Assembly (NCBI RefSeq): GCF_012030425.1
Contig: NZ_JAAUVN010000006.1
Span: 124,001-188,000, forward strand
Reading direction: 5' to 3'
From: Sphingobacterium sp. B16(2022)
GTDB taxonomy: Bacteria > Bacteroidota > Bacteroidia > Sphingobacteriales > Sphingobacteriaceae
Length of the DNA: 64,000 nucleotides
Shown: positions 8,101-18,241 of the stretch, one piece after another
Position numbering within the stretch: the first letter of the stretch is position 1
Layout of the letters: each line of letters starts with the position of its first letter
Notes under the pieces: generated by a model
Databases searched by the model: none
Seen by the model: the letters and a program-made list of their open reading frames with translations, nothing else
What the model was told of the DNA's origin: nothing
Made by a program: the position numbers and the translations under genes

Positions 8101-9090
8101 TTAATCTTTCTGCTGTCCTCTGGTATCATGTCCAGGTTTGGAAATAGAAGTTCGCATGTCTGTATCTGCCTGTATATTTTGCATCTTATAATAATCCATT
8201 ACACCCAAATTTCCATTTCTAAAAGCTTCCGCCATAGCTAATGGCAACTGTGCTTCGGCCTCAATAACTTTCGCTCTTGCTTCCTGTGCCTTGGCACGCA
8301 TCTCTTGTTCACTTGCAACAGCCATTGCTCTCCGCTCTTCTGCTCTTGCATTAGCAACTTTCAAATCAGCTTCAGCTTGATCTGTCTGCAATTTTGCTCC
8401 TACGTTTTCACCGATATCTATATCTGCAATATCAATAGATAATATTTCAAATGCCGTACCGCTATCAAGTCCTTTTGAAAGAACAGTTTTAGAGATTCGA
8501 TCTGGATTTTCTAAGACCTGCTTATGACTTTCCGACGAGCCTATCGTTGTTACGATACCTTCACCGACGCGCGCTAAGATAGTTTCTTCGCCGGCACCAC
8601 CAACTAATTGATTGATATTGGCGCGAACAGTTACTCTTGCTTTCGCTATTAATTGAATTCCATCTTTAGCAACAGCTGCCACTGGAGGTGTATTAATAAC
8701 TTGAGGATTTACTGATAACTGCACAGCATCAAATACATCACGACCAGCCAAATCAATAGCTGTAGCGAGCTTGAAACTCAAAGGAATATTTGCCTTATCG
8801 GCGGATATTAAAGCTTTAATTACTCTATTAACATTTCCCCCCGCCAAATAATGGGTTTCAATTTCATTAGATGTGATGTTTAGTCCTGCTTTTGTTGAGA
8901 TTATCATTGCGTTAGTGACCAAAGAAGGTGGTACTTTACGTAATCGCATCAAAACCAAGTTCAATAAACTAATTTTAACATTAGAAAGCTGTGCGGTAAA
9001 CCAAAGATTTACAGGTAATAAATAAAGCAATAGAAACAAGGCTACAATACAGCCTATAATCATTAAAGCGAAAGAAAAATTTGGATCCAT
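8101..9090 (-). CDS. floA: Flotillin-like protein FloA (UPF0365, SPFH superfamily)
   Basis: FloA scaffolds membrane microdomains and affects membrane fluidity and protein complexes. The 329-residue protein has one N-terminal membrane segment (about 7-28), an SPFH domain, then an Ala/Glu/Arg-rich coiled coil (about 225-285, [18 protein letters not shown] and following) typical of flotillin oligomerisation. Length and the motif VRKVPP-like [10 protein letters not shown] near residue 50 fit UPF0365. No NfeD partner gene is adjacent, although one often accompanies it. It is transcribed alone and closed by a strong hairpin. Confidence 0.92.
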   Translation of the reverse strand: MDPNFSFALMIIGCIVALFLLLYLLPVNLWFTAQLSNVKISLLNLVLMRLRKVPPSLVTNAMIISTKAGLNITSNEIETHYLAGGNVNRVIKALISADKANIPLSFKLATAIDLAGRDVFDAVQLSVNPQVINTPPVAAVAKDGIQLIAKARVTVRANINQLVGGAGEETILARVGEGIVTTIGSSESHKQVLENPDRISKTVLSKGLDSGTAFEILSIDIADIDIGENVGAKLQTDQAEADLKVANARAEERRAMAVASEQEMRAKAQEARAKVIEAEAQLPLAMAEAFRNGNLGVMDYYKMQNIQADTDMRTSISKPGHDTRGQQKD

Positions 9091-9454
9091 TTGATTAGAT
9101 TAATTAAATAGTAATTGTCTTAAAGATATCAAATAATGATCAAACATGAGCCAAAACAATTTAAAAAGAGTAAATAAAGTAAAATCCAACCAAACTCAAC
9201 TTCCAAATATTAACCTCAAAAACTACGAGTACTTCCTCATTTTTTTACTACTTTTACTTAGAACTAGCATTGATTTCTAATTTGCCACTTTTCCCTTAAA
9301 AATTATTGAAACACGCTAAAGAACAGCTTTCTTTGACGCATTTGAATGATAAAAAAGGAATCAAAAGAAATCAGAAAATTATTATGCTATTACTCTAATG
9401 TCAATTAGCGTATTATTTTAACGTGTTATCAAAAAATATTACTCTTATATCAAG
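9091..9454. other. Intergenic region between divergent floA and the hybrid kinase gene
   Basis: 364 bp, very A+T-rich. It must hold both divergent promoters, but I find no full TTG-N19-21-TAnnTTTG match on either strand, no ORF of note, no RNA-like hairpin and no repeat. Confidence 0.6.
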
Positions 9455-12400
9455 ATGAAAAAGCTACGTTTTCAACAACAACTCATCATTGGAATTATAT
9501 TTTCATTTCTAATCATACTTTCGGCATCGTTATTATTTTTCATCCAATTGGATAAAAGTACGGCTCATGAACAAGACCTTATACAAAAAGCAGAAGCAAA
9601 GTTTGATCTTATCGATAATATCAAGAATAGTGTTGCCCGAGTAAATGATGCAAAACTTAAGTTTTATACAGAAAAAAATGCAAGTGTATTTGCACCCTTT
9701 GCTGGTGAAATAACTGTGGTCCTTGAAACTATAAAAAACTTAAGCAAAAAGGACAGCTACTATACATTTGATGCTAACAAGCTAAATAATTTAAAAAATA
9801 CCATTTTAGATTTCTATGACTTCGAGCGAGCCATCTCGTTAAGTAAGGAAAACAAATTTAAAGCGCTAAATGTAAACAATAAACGAGCTGATATTCAAAA
9901 TCAGATTTCTATAATCTCCAAAGACTTAATCGATAAAAGAAAAGAATTAATTAAAAAATCAACAGATAGATTAGAAAATATCAGGTATTTAACTTACTTT
10001 TTAGTTTTTGTGGGTCTAGCAATCATGATCTATATATTCATCATTGTTCTTAATGTTTTTAAAACATTAAAAAAGAGTATAATTGATGAAAAGAAGTCCA
10101 ATACAGCCCTTTTAAAATTAACCTCTAAAGTTGAACAAGACAACTCCATTTTAAATAACATCAACACTTTAGACCACAACCTTCGAGGCGATTTTAATGA
10201 AAAACAAATTGCAACGATAGGACTCGATAATATCTGTAAAACGACTTCCTCTCTTGCTGGTACAGTATATGTCAAAAAAGAAAATAGCACCCTTTTTTCC
10301 CTATTAGCAAATAAAGGAATCCCATTAGATGTCCCTATTAAAACTTTTATTTCAGAAGGAGATGGGATACTCAGTGATGTGATTAATAATCAAAAATTAA
10401 CGATCATTCGCGATGTAAATGCAAACAAATATCAGATTGCGTCTTCGTTAATTGATCAATTTGAAACTAATCTCTATCTTATTCCGATCGTATATGAAGA
10501 AGAATCTATTGGTATAATTGAATTAGTATGTCCAAAAGACAAAAAGAATGAAAATGAAAATATTGAATATTTACACCGCGTTAGCAAAATATTAGCTGTT
10601 AGTTTGAAAGTTGCGCAGGCGCATTCAAAGATGGCGGAACTCTATGAAGAATTACAGCAACAAACGGAAGAATTAGAAGCCCAACAAGAGGAACTGAGAA
10701 CAACGAATGAGGAATTAAGTTATAAAACGAATTTGCTAGAAGCATCCGAAGAGGAATTGAGAGTACAGCAAGAGGAGCTCGTACAAACCAATAATGAACT
10801 GGATGAAAAAGCTAAATTACTACAGGAGCAGAATAATGAATTAGAAAAAGCAAAAGATAACATTGCTTTAAAAATCAAAGAGGTCGAGTCAGCCTCAAAT
10901 TACAAATCAGAATTCATGGCAAACATGAGCCATGAATTGCGTACGCCTTTAAATAGTATTTTAATATTAGCAAAATTATTACAAGATAATAAACTAGACA
11001 ATCTAACTAGTGAACAAATCAAATATGCCAGTGTGATCCATAATGCAGGAACTGATTTACTTCATTTAATCAATGACTTACTTGATCTTGCTAAGATAGA
11101 ATCGGGCAAAGTGGAACTGGCACAAGAGAACATTGACAACAAAGATCTCATCGATTATATCTTAAATTTCTTCAAGAATACTGCGGAAGACAAAGGAATA
11201 AATTTCAAGATAGCTCTTTCTCCCGATGTGCCTACTCATTTTTATTCGGATGAATATCGGATCCAGCAGATCTTGAAAAACTTACTATCAAATGCTTTCA
11301 AATTCACCAATCCTAATGGAAATGTAACACTTCATATTGATATAAATAAGGGTGATGAACTTACTTTTAAAGTTATCGATTCTGGAATTGGCATTGCTGC
11401 TGATAAACAAAAACTCATATTCGAAGCTTTTAGACAAGAAGATGGTTCTACAAGCCGCAAATATGGTGGAACTGGTTTAGGATTATCAATATGTAGAGAA
11501 ACTGCAAAATTACTAGGTGGTCGAATCACATTATCGAGTGAAATCGGAGTAGGAAGCACCTTTATCTTTACATTGCCACTACGTACTGCACCTGGTACCA
11601 TTCAAACACTTAAATCTAATGAGGAACATACGGAAAAAATAATCCCGTCCACTGAAACCGATGATTCAATACTGTTACCAGAAAATAAAGATATAATTCG
11701 AAATCCGGATGACCTGAATACCTTGTTGATCATTGAAGATGATTTGATTTTTGCAGAAATACTAAAGGATTATGCCGAAGCATATCATTACCGTGTCATA
11801 CTTGCCCATGACGGAGAAGAAGGATTAGAAAAGGCAATGGCACTAAGACCAAAGGCGATTATTTTGGATATTATGCTTCCTAAAATTGATGGCTGGAATG
11901 TACTCAAAGTTTTAAAAGCAAATCGGGAGACCTCCTCAATACCTGTACATATGATGTCTGCGGGCACCTATTTGGACAATGAACCAATCAATGCTGGAGC
12001 AATTGGATTTATGGCTAAGCCCGTTTCTGAAAAAACTCTTCAAAACACGTTTGAAAAAATTCAATCCATGCTTTCAAATGTTATGAAAAGAGTTTTACTT
12101 ATTGAAGACCAAAAAGTACAAAGCGATTTTATTAAGCACGGGCTAAAAGATGAAAAACTAACCGTAGATCAAGCCTATGATGCCAATAAAGCTCTTGAAT
12201 TATTGAAGAATAAAGCGAATAATTACGATTGTATTATTTTAGATTTAAATCTTCCAGATAAATCAGGGTTAGAATTACTAGACGAAATAAAATCCTTAGA
12301 GACATACAATGAAACTCCTATCATCATCAACACGGCGATGGAATTGACCTCTGAACAGACTACTAGAATTTTAAAACACTCACAAGCTATGGTTTTAAAA

Positions 12401-12895
12401 TCTGCCAAGTCAAACGACAGATTAGTAGACGAAGTACGCCTTTTCCTGAATAAAATTGACCAGAAAACAGAAAATAAATCGAGGATAATTGATAAAGCAA
12501 ATGATTTTCAACTTGAAAAAACATTAGAAAACAAAACAATTTTATTAGCAGATGATGATATGCGAAATATCTTTGCGTTAACAAGTGCATTTGAAAGTTT
12601 AAATATTCATGTTGAAATTGCCAATAATGGTCAGGAAGCGCTTGATATTCTCAATTTAGAAAATAACATTGATCTGGTATTAATGGATATTATGATGCCC
12701 GTTATGGATGGATATGAAGCCATTGCCAATATCCGTAAAAATAAAAAGTATCAGGAGTTACCCATCATTGCCATAACAGCAAAAGCGATGAAAGGTGATA
12801 AAGAAAAAGCTATCGAAGCGGGTGCCAATGACTATGTCAGTAAGCCTATTGATATTGACAAATTAATTTCATTGATCCGTGTTTGGGTTAGTTAA
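9455..12895 (+). CDS. Hybrid sensor histidine kinase with GAF domain and three receiver domains
   Basis: An 1146-residue membrane sensor. Order: TM1 (about 11-29); an extracytoplasmic helical region (30-176); TM2 (177-202); GAF-like domain (about 235-390); long coiled coil rich in EELE/QQEEL repeats (395-480); HisKA with phospho-acceptor His493 in MSHELRTP; HATPase with GTGLGLSI; then three receiver domains with phospho-acceptors Asp805, Asp930 and Asp1078. REC2 is the most divergent, but Asp930 is kept in ILDLNLP. It starts an operon with cheR, cheB and a REC-kinase-REC gene. No DNA-binding output domain is present, so signalling probably leaves through phosphorelay. The signal is unknown; the coiled coil may be the methylation-like or signal-transmission segment. 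Confidence 0.92.
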   Translation: MKKLRFQQQLIIGIIFSFLIILSASLLFFIQLDKSTAHEQDLIQKAEAKFDLIDNIKNSVARVNDAKLKFYTEKNASVFAPFAGEITVVLETIKNLSKKDSYYTFDANKLNNLKNTILDFYDFERAISLSKENKFKALNVNNKRADIQNQISIISKDLIDKRKELIKKSTDRLENIRYLTYFLVFVGLAIMIYIFIIVLNVFKTLKKSIIDEKKSNTALLKLTSKVEQDNSILNNINTLDHNLRGDFNEKQIATIGLDNICKTTSSLAGTVYVKKENSTLFSLLANKGIPLDVPIKTFISEGDGILSDVINNQKLTIIRDVNANKYQIASSLIDQFETNLYLIPIVYEEESIGIIELVCPKDKKNENENIEYLHRVSKILAVSLKVAQAHSKMAELYEELQQQTEELEAQQEELRTTNEELSYKTNLLEASEEELRVQQEELVQTNNELDEKAKLLQEQNNELEKAKDNIALKIKEVESASNYKSEFMANMSHELRTPLNSILILAKLLQDNKLDNLTSEQIKYASVIHNAGTDLLHLINDLLDLAKIESGKVELAQENIDNKDLIDYILNFFKNTAEDKGINFKIALSPDVPTHFYSDEYRIQQILKNLLSNAFKFTNPNGNVTLHIDINKGDELTFKVIDSGIGIAADKQKLIFEAFRQEDGSTSRKYGGTGLGLSICRETAKLLGGRITLSSEIGVGSTFIFTLPLRTAPGTIQTLKSNEEHTEKIIPSTETDDSILLPENKDIIRNPDDLNTLLIIEDDLIFAEILKDYAEAYHYRVILAHDGEEGLEKAMALRPKAIILDIMLPKIDGWNVLKVLKANRETSSIPVHMMSAGTYLDNEPINAGAIGFMAKPVSEKTLQNTFEKIQSMLSNVMKRVLLIEDQKVQSDFIKHGLKDEKLTVDQAYDANKALELLKNKANNYDCIILDLNLPDKSGLELLDEIKSLETYNETPIIINTAMELTSEQTTRILKHSQAMVLKSAKSNDRLVDEVRLFLNKIDQKTENKSRIIDKANDFQLEKTLENKTILLADDDMRNIFALTSAFESLNIHVEIANNGQEALDILNLENNIDLVLMDIMMPVMDGYEAIANIRKNKKYQELPIIAITAKAMKGDKEKAIEAGANDYVSKPIDIDKLISLIRVWVS

Positions 12896-12907
12896 ATAGA
12901 ATTAGAT

Positions 12908-13717
12908 ATGTTAGACTATTCCGAATTAGACGACGTTATAGAAATCATAAAAAATTTCCATGGATTAGATATCTCTGGATATTCAAAAGCATCTTTAAAA
13001 AGACGAGTTACCCGCATCATGGATATTAATAAACTGGATGTCGTTGGTCTTAAATCAAATCTGATCAATCAGGAAGGTTTTATACATTATTTCATCCCAG
13101 AAATGACGGTAAATGTTACAGAGATGTTTCGGGACCCCGACTTTTATTCATCTGTAACCACAAAACTGTTCCCCTATCTGGAAACTTATCCACATATAAA
13201 AATATGGAGTGCTGGCTGTTCTACAGGCGAAGAAGTTTATTCCCTAGCTATCTTACTAAAAGAAGCTAATTTACTCAACAGATCGTTTATATATGGTACT
13301 GATATTAATTCGCAGGTTATAGAAAAAGCAAAAAAAGGTATTTACACCTTAACAAAGCTTAAGGAGTATTCCGAAAATTATATTAAAACAAAAACTGAAC
13401 ATTCTTTATCCGAGTATTATACCGCGATGTATGATGCGGCCACCATTCAGAATGATCTAAAAAAAAATATACTATTTTCTATTCACAATTTAATTTCTGA
13501 TGGTGTTTTTAATGAATTTCAATTAATTACATGTAGAAATGTATTAATCTACTTTGATCTTAAATTACAAGAAAAAGTTCTTGATCTTTTTTATGATTCT
13601 TTGTGCAAATTAGGATTTCTATGCTTAGGATCAAAAGAATCCCTAATCAACTATAAGCACGCAAACCGATTCAAGTTAATTGATAAAAAAAACAATATCT
13701 ATCAAAAAATAGCGTAA
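12908..13717 (+). CDS. cheR: CheR-type protein-glutamate methyltransferase
   Basis: CheR transfers methyl groups from S-adenosylmethionine to glutamates of chemoreceptors. The 269-residue protein has the N-terminal helical CheR domain (1-60, with KRRVTRIMD) and the SAM-binding methyltransferase domain. Seen: TEMFRDP (71-77), the SAM loop SAGCSTGEEVYS (101-112) and ITCRNVLIYF near residue 210. It lies 12 nt after the hybrid kinase. No chemoreceptor or CheA is in the window, so its substrate is more likely a sensor kinase coiled coil than a classical MCP; that is inference. Confidence 0.93.
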   Translation: MLDYSELDDVIEIIKNFHGLDISGYSKASLKRRVTRIMDINKLDVVGLKSNLINQEGFIHYFIPEMTVNVTEMFRDPDFYSSVTTKLFPYLETYPHIKIWSAGCSTGEEVYSLAILLKEANLLNRSFIYGTDINSQVIEKAKKGIYTLTKLKEYSENYIKTKTEHSLSEYYTAMYDAATIQNDLKKNILFSIHNLISDGVFNEFQLITCRNVLIYFDLKLQEKVLDLFYDSLCKLGFLCLGSKESLINYKHANRFKLIDKKNNIYQKIA

Positions 13718-13846
13718 GAAATATCATATGGAATAAGCTATTTCGTAAGCGGGCGAGATCCAGTACATAACAAAGATTTCATTAACGCTATAAACGAGCT
13801 TAATAATAACACTAAAACGAACACGCATTAAAAAAATTAGCCGTAT

Positions 13847-14422
13847 ATGAATAAGGGCAATAAAATATTACTGTTGGGAGGATCTGCCGGAGGTTTTGGT
13901 GTGATTTTAAATCTATTAAAATCAATACCGAAGAACTTTCAGATTCCAATACTTGTAATCGTTCATCGTAACCCAAAATTTGAATCTAATTTTGAGCAAG
14001 TTTTAAAAAAAAACTATGCCCTACAAATTAAATCGGCTGAAGATAAAGAACAGATTCAAGGAGGAAAGGTTTATTTTGCGCCCCCTGGTTACCATTTATT
14101 GATAGAACCTGATTTCAAACTTGCATTAGATAATTCAGAACCCGTCCAATTTTCAAGGCCTTCGATTGATGTCACATTTGAATCAGCATCCGAAGTTTAT
14201 AAAGAGAACTGTATCGCAATTTTGTTTTCGGGAGCGAATCAAGATGGTGCAAAAGGCTTATTAGCAATTAAAAATAGGGGCGGAATATGTATAGTACAAC
14301 ATCCAGATTCTGCAGAAGTTCCTACAATGCCTCAAGCCGCTATCGATTTACATGCTCAACATCATATTTATACAACAGAAGAAATTGTAAAGTACATTGA
14401 TCATTTAAATGGACTAGTATAA
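13847..14422 (+). CDS. cheB: CheB-type methylesterase domain protein without receiver domain
   Basis: CheB hydrolyses glutamate methyl esters and deamidates glutamines on receptors. At 191 residues this is only the catalytic domain; the usual N-terminal receiver domain is absent. The catalytic triad is intact: Ser13 in GGSAGG, His40 in VIVHRN and Asp133 in ANQDGAKG. The stop codon overlaps the next start (TAATG at 14420-14424), which couples it to the REC-kinase-REC protein. Lacking its own receiver, its activity may be controlled by that neighbour. The 129 nt after cheR hold nothing recognisable. Confidence 0.92.
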   Translation: MNKGNKILLLGGSAGGFGVILNLLKSIPKNFQIPILVIVHRNPKFESNFEQVLKKNYALQIKSAEDKEQIQGGKVYFAPPGYHLLIEPDFKLALDNSEPVQFSRPSIDVTFESASEVYKENCIAILFSGANQDGAKGLLAIKNRGGICIVQHPDSAEVPTMPQAAIDLHAQHHIYTTEEIVKYIDHLNGLV

Positions 14423-16026
14423 TGAAGAATATAAACTTATTAATAGTTGATGATAAAATTGAAAATCTCATTAGCCTTACAGCATTATTAAATGATATTG
14501 TAGGTATCAATATTATCAGTAGTCAAGATCCTAATGAAGCACTTCGTATCTGCTATAAACAAAACATTGATATTGCATTGGTTGATGTACAAATGCCAGA
14601 CATTAATGGGTTCGAATTTGTGGAGCTTATCAAGCATAATCCGAAAACCAGCCACATTATTGCCATCATGGTTACGGCTATATCTAAAGAGGAAAAATAT
14701 CTCATTCAAGGATTGAACAGTGGGGCTGTCGACTACCTTTATAAACCGCTAAGTCCTGAAATCACCATTGCTAAAGTAAAATCCTTTATTCAGCAGGTGC
14801 AAACTCAAAACGAGATTAAAGAAAAAAATCAGGCTTTAGAGAACTCCAAAGAAGAACTTATACGAGCAAAGGAAGAGGCAGAATTAGCCCGAAAATCCAA
14901 AGAAACTTTTCTAGCAAATATGAGTCATGAAATTAGAACACCAATCAATGGTGTGATGGGGATCGCTCAAATGTTAAAAAACTCACCGCTTTCACTTGAA
15001 CAACAAGATTGGGTCAATAAGTTAAATAGTGCATCGCTCAATTTACTTAATATCGTAAATGATATTTTAGATCTTTCCAAATTTGATTCCGGAATGATGA
15101 AACTAGAAATTGAACCCACCTCCGTACATGATATAACAGACGACCTCAAAAATCTATTTGTACATAAAGCGATTCATCAAGGTCTAAATTTTTCTATTTA
15201 TATCGATGAAAAAATAGATAGTTTTTTCTTAGCAGATCCATTGCGATTAAAACAAATTCTCACCAATTTCATATCAAATAGTTTCAAATTTACTGCAGAA
15301 GGCAGTATCACTTTAAATATCAATTTAATTGATAGCAATGTTTCAAAACTTCACCTACAATTTCAAGTTACCGACACTGGAATAGGTATACCGGAACATT
15401 CTTTGGAGAAAATCTTTTTTGCATTCGAACAGGGTGAGGATGGAATCACGAAAAAATTTGGAGGAACAGGTCTTGGTTTAGCAATTGTGAAAAAACTCTC
15501 CATATTGTTAGGAGGAAAAGTTACTGCTGTTAGTACTTATGGAAAAGGGAGTAAATTTACATTTGACTGCTGGTTTGACAGAACAAATGCAGTCACAAAG
15601 TCTAAACCTGAAAAAATACTATACTCAGAACTCAAAAGTTTCGATAATTTAAAAATTCTAGTGGCAGAAGACAATGAATTGAATAGTTTCATGCTTGCTA
15701 ATATCCTCAGAACTTGGAACTGTGAAATTAAAACTGCGAATAATGGTAAAGCCGCACTTGAAAAGGTAGAAAGTGAAGATTTTGACATTATTTTCATGGA
15801 TTCACATATGCCTATTATGAGCGGTTTTGAGACTATCCGTAGAATCAGACAGCATGATAATCCAGCAATTTCGAATATTCTCATCATATCGATATCCGCA
15901 TCTGTGCTTGAGGCAGAACAACAGGAAGCTCTTGATGCTGGAGCGAACAATGTGATTGGAAAACCTTTCGATCCAAACCACCTACATGAAATGATAGAAA
16001 AAATGTTACGCAAAAAATACAATTAA
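14422..16026 (+). CDS. REC-histidine kinase-REC signalling protein
   Basis: A 534-residue soluble protein. Order: N-terminal receiver (1-120, Asp55 in LVDVQMPD); coiled coil (130-160); HisKA with His169 in MSHEIRTP; HATPase with GGTGLGLAI; C-terminal receiver (about 410-530, Asp460 in FMDSHMP). It has no transmembrane segment, so it likely receives phosphate from the hybrid kinase through its first receiver and relays it on. It overlaps cheB by one base and closes the four-gene operon. No output domain such as a DNA-binding or cyclase domain is present. Confidence 0.92.
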   Translation: MKNINLLIVDDKIENLISLTALLNDIVGINIISSQDPNEALRICYKQNIDIALVDVQMPDINGFEFVELIKHNPKTSHIIAIMVTAISKEEKYLIQGLNSGAVDYLYKPLSPEITIAKVKSFIQQVQTQNEIKEKNQALENSKEELIRAKEEAELARKSKETFLANMSHEIRTPINGVMGIAQMLKNSPLSLEQQDWVNKLNSASLNLLNIVNDILDLSKFDSGMMKLEIEPTSVHDITDDLKNLFVHKAIHQGLNFSIYIDEKIDSFFLADPLRLKQILTNFISNSFKFTAEGSITLNINLIDSNVSKLHLQFQVTDTGIGIPEHSLEKIFFAFEQGEDGITKKFGGTGLGLAIVKKLSILLGGKVTAVSTYGKGSKFTFDCWFDRTNAVTKSKPEKILYSELKSFDNLKILVAEDNELNSFMLANILRTWNCEIKTANNGKAALEKVESEDFDIIFMDSHMPIMSGFETIRRIRQHDNPAISNILIISISASVLEAEQQEALDAGANNVIGKPFDPNHLHEMIEKMLRKKYN

Positions 16027-16069
16027 AAGCAATATTTTCCTTATTTTTAGTAAAAATATAATTAACATA

Positions 16070-16606
16070 ATGAAAAAATTATTTGTTTTACCAGTTATTG
16101 CCTTAGCAGTAGCCTTTGCTTCTTGCGGTGGCGATTCAACGAAAAAAGAAACCAGTTCAACAACTGAACAAACAACTCCAGAGGTTGCTGAAACAGAAAC
16201 AGAAAAAATCCCTGGAATTGAGAATGTAGAGCTTTCTAATACATTAGCTTTAGAAGGTAATGATGCAATGAAATATGATAAAAACCTATTCCGCGTAAAA
16301 GCTGGAGAGAGCGTTGAGTTAAATTTTAAGAATGCTGGTACTATGCCTAAAGAATCTATGGGGCATAATGTTGTCATTTTAAAACCAGGAACTGACCTAG
16401 CGACTTTTGGCGCTGAAGCAGCTGGTGCTCAAGCAGATGAATATGTACCTAAATCAGCACTTTCTTCTGTAATTGCACATACAAAATTATTAGGTCCAGG
16501 TGAAACAGATAAAATCACCTTCACGTTAGAAAAAGGAACTTATGATTTCATCTGTAGCTTTCCAGGACATTACGGTGTAATGCAAGGAAAGATTGTTGCA
16601 GAATAA
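16070..16606 (+). CDS. Azurin/plastocyanin-like cupredoxin lipoprotein
   Basis: A 178-residue copper electron-transfer protein. Residues 1-18 are a lipoprotein signal with the lipobox FASC (Cys19). A Thr/Glu-rich linker (23-48) follows, then the cupredoxin domain. Type 1 copper ligands are visible: His99 (MGHNVV), Cys162 (ICSFPGH), His167 and Met171 (GVMQG), the azurin pattern C-x4-H-x3-M. Inference: membrane-anchored electron carrier, for example to a cytochrome c peroxidase or terminal oxidase. It starts 43 nt after the signalling operon but has its own terminator and probably its own promoter. Confidence 0.93.
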   Translation: MKKLFVLPVIALAVAFASCGGDSTKKETSSTTEQTTPEVAETETEKIPGIENVELSNTLALEGNDAMKYDKNLFRVKAGESVELNFKNAGTMPKESMGHNVVILKPGTDLATFGAEAAGAQADEYVPKSALSSVIAHTKLLGPGETDKITFTLEKGTYDFICSFPGHYGVMQGKIVAE

Positions 16607-16627
16607 TCATTCAGAAATATTTCAATG

Positions 16628-16659
16628 AGGCATTCCTTAAATAGGGATGCCTTTTTTTA
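16628..16659 (+). terminator. Terminator of the azurin-like gene
   Basis: A 9-bp stem (AGGCATTCC 16628-16636 with 16644-16652, one G-T pair) with 7-nt loop and a run of seven T. Confidence 0.85.
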
Positions 16660-16714
16660 TGACATTATAACGAGACTACTATTTCAAATTTATACACGTT
16701 TTTAACAAAATAGA

Positions 16715-16745
16715 TTTCCTATAATGTTAATTATGACTAAATTTG
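16715..16745 (+). promoter_or_regulatory. Promoter of the first lpd gene
   Basis: The -7 element TAAATTTG is at 16738-16745, with TTTC (near TTTG) at 16715-16718 after a 19-nt spacer. The start codon follows 24 nt later. Confidence 0.5.
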
Positions 16746-16768
16746 CTCAAACATTTAAAACGTAATAG

Positions 16769-18175
16769 ATGCAATACGACGTAATAGTAATTGGAAGTGG
16801 ACCAGGCGGATATGTAGCAGCAATCCGTTGTGCACAATTAGGGTTAAAAACTGCTGTAATTGAGAAGTATAACACTTTTGGAGGAACTTGTTTAAATGTA
16901 GGTTGTATTCCTTCAAAGGCTTTATTAGATTCATCTGAGCATTACCACAATGCTGCACATTCTTTCGAAGCACATGGTATTAGCTTAAGCAATTTAAAAG
17001 TTGATATTAAGAAGATGATTGCTCGTAAAGACGATGTTATCAATCAAAATACTGCAGGTATCACATACCTATTCAAAAAGAACAAAGTTGAAAGTTTCCA
17101 AGGAATTGGTTCATTTGTAGATAAGAACACCATTAAAATCACAAAAGATGATGGTACTTCTGAGCAAATTACAGGTAAAAATGTAATTATTGCTACAGGT
17201 TCGAAACCTACTTATTTACCATTCTTACCTGTTGATAAAAAAAGAATTATTACTTCGACAGAAGCTTTAAATTTAACAGAAATTCCTAAACACTTAATCG
17301 TAATCGGTGGTGGTGTTATTGGCCTTGAGTTGGGTTCTGTTTACGCTCGTCTTGGTTCTAAAGTATCTGTTGTAGAATTTGCAAAATCAATCATCGGAAC
17401 TATGGATGGTGGTTTAGGTAAAGAATTACAACGCGTTTTGAAAAAATCAGTTGGTATGGAGTTCTATACTGGCCACAAAGTAACAGGAGCAACTTCAAAA
17501 GGTAAAACTGTAACTGTGACGGCTGAAAACCCTAAAGGTGAAATCATCTCATTAGAAGGTGATTACTGTATCGTAGCTGTAGGACGTACTGCTTATACGG
17601 ATAATTTAGGTTTAGAAAATATCGGCATCACTGTTGAAGAAAGAGGTAAAAAAATCACAGTGAACGATCATTTAGAAACAATCGTTCCAGGTGTATACGC
17701 AATTGGAGACGTTGTCAAAGGTGCTATGCTAGCGCACAAAGCAGAAGATGAAGGTATCTTCGTAGCAGAAAGCATTGTTGGTCAAAAACCACATATCGAT
17801 TATAATTTAATTCCTGGTGTTGTTTACACATGGCCTGAAGTTGCCTCTGTAGGTAAAACAGAAGAGCAATTAAAAGAAGCTGGTGTTAAATACAAGACGG
17901 GTTCATTCTCATTCAAAGCTTCTGGTCGTGCCAAAGCTTCGATGGATACGGATGGTTTTGTAAAAATATTAGCTGATGCTGAAACTGATGAAGTTATTGG
18001 CGTACATATGATTGGACCAAGAGCTGCTGATATGATTGCAGAAGCAGTCGTAGCGATGGAATATCGCGCATCAGCAGAAGATATCGGTCGCATTTGCCAT
18101 GCACACCCGACATATACGGAAGCAATAAAAGAAGCTGCGTTAGCCGCAACTTCGAATAGAGCAATTCACGCTTAA
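16769..18175 (+). CDS. lpdA: Dihydrolipoamide dehydrogenase (E3), copy 1
   Basis: The flavoprotein E3 reoxidises dihydrolipoamide in pyruvate, 2-oxoglutarate or branched-chain dehydrogenase complexes, reducing NAD. The 468-residue protein has the FAD motif GSGPGG (9-14), the redox-active disulfide GGTCLNVGCIPSK (Cys41, Cys46), the NAD motif GGGVIGLELG, and the C-terminal His-Glu pair in HAHPTYTEAIKEA contributed across the dimer. Its CLNVGC active site is the classical E3 form. A second paralogue with CLNWGC lies 1 kb downstream. No E1/E2 genes are next to it, so the complex served is not shown. Confidence 0.95.
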   Translation: MQYDVIVIGSGPGGYVAAIRCAQLGLKTAVIEKYNTFGGTCLNVGCIPSKALLDSSEHYHNAAHSFEAHGISLSNLKVDIKKMIARKDDVINQNTAGITYLFKKNKVESFQGIGSFVDKNTIKITKDDGTSEQITGKNVIIATGSKPTYLPFLPVDKKRIITSTEALNLTEIPKHLIVIGGGVIGLELGSVYARLGSKVSVVEFAKSIIGTMDGGLGKELQRVLKKSVGMEFYTGHKVTGATSKGKTVTVTAENPKGEIISLEGDYCIVAVGRTAYTDNLGLENIGITVEERGKKITVNDHLETIVPGVYAIGDVVKGAMLAHKAEDEGIFVAESIVGQKPHIDYNLIPGVVYTWPEVASVGKTEEQLKEAGVKYKTGSFSFKASGRAKASMDTDGFVKILADAETDEVIGVHMIGPRAADMIAEAVVAMEYRASAEDIGRICHAHPTYTEAIKEAALAATSNRAIHA

Positions 18176-18183
18176 AATACTAA

Positions 18184-18216
18184 AAAGGGGAAAATAAAAT
18201 TTTCCCCTTTCTTTTT
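18184..18216 (+). terminator. Terminator of lpd copy 1
   Basis: A perfect 12-bp stem (AAAGGGGAAAAT 18184-18195 with 18199-18210), 3-nt loop, then CTTTTT. Confidence 0.85.
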
Positions 18217-18241
18217 CAACAAACCAAGCCCAAAATAAAAC

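Noticed and set aside
9455-12895. Possible frameshift or fusion of two kinases because of three receiver domains
   Set aside because: One continuous frame with coherent domain order; multi-receiver hybrid kinases are common in Bacteroidota.
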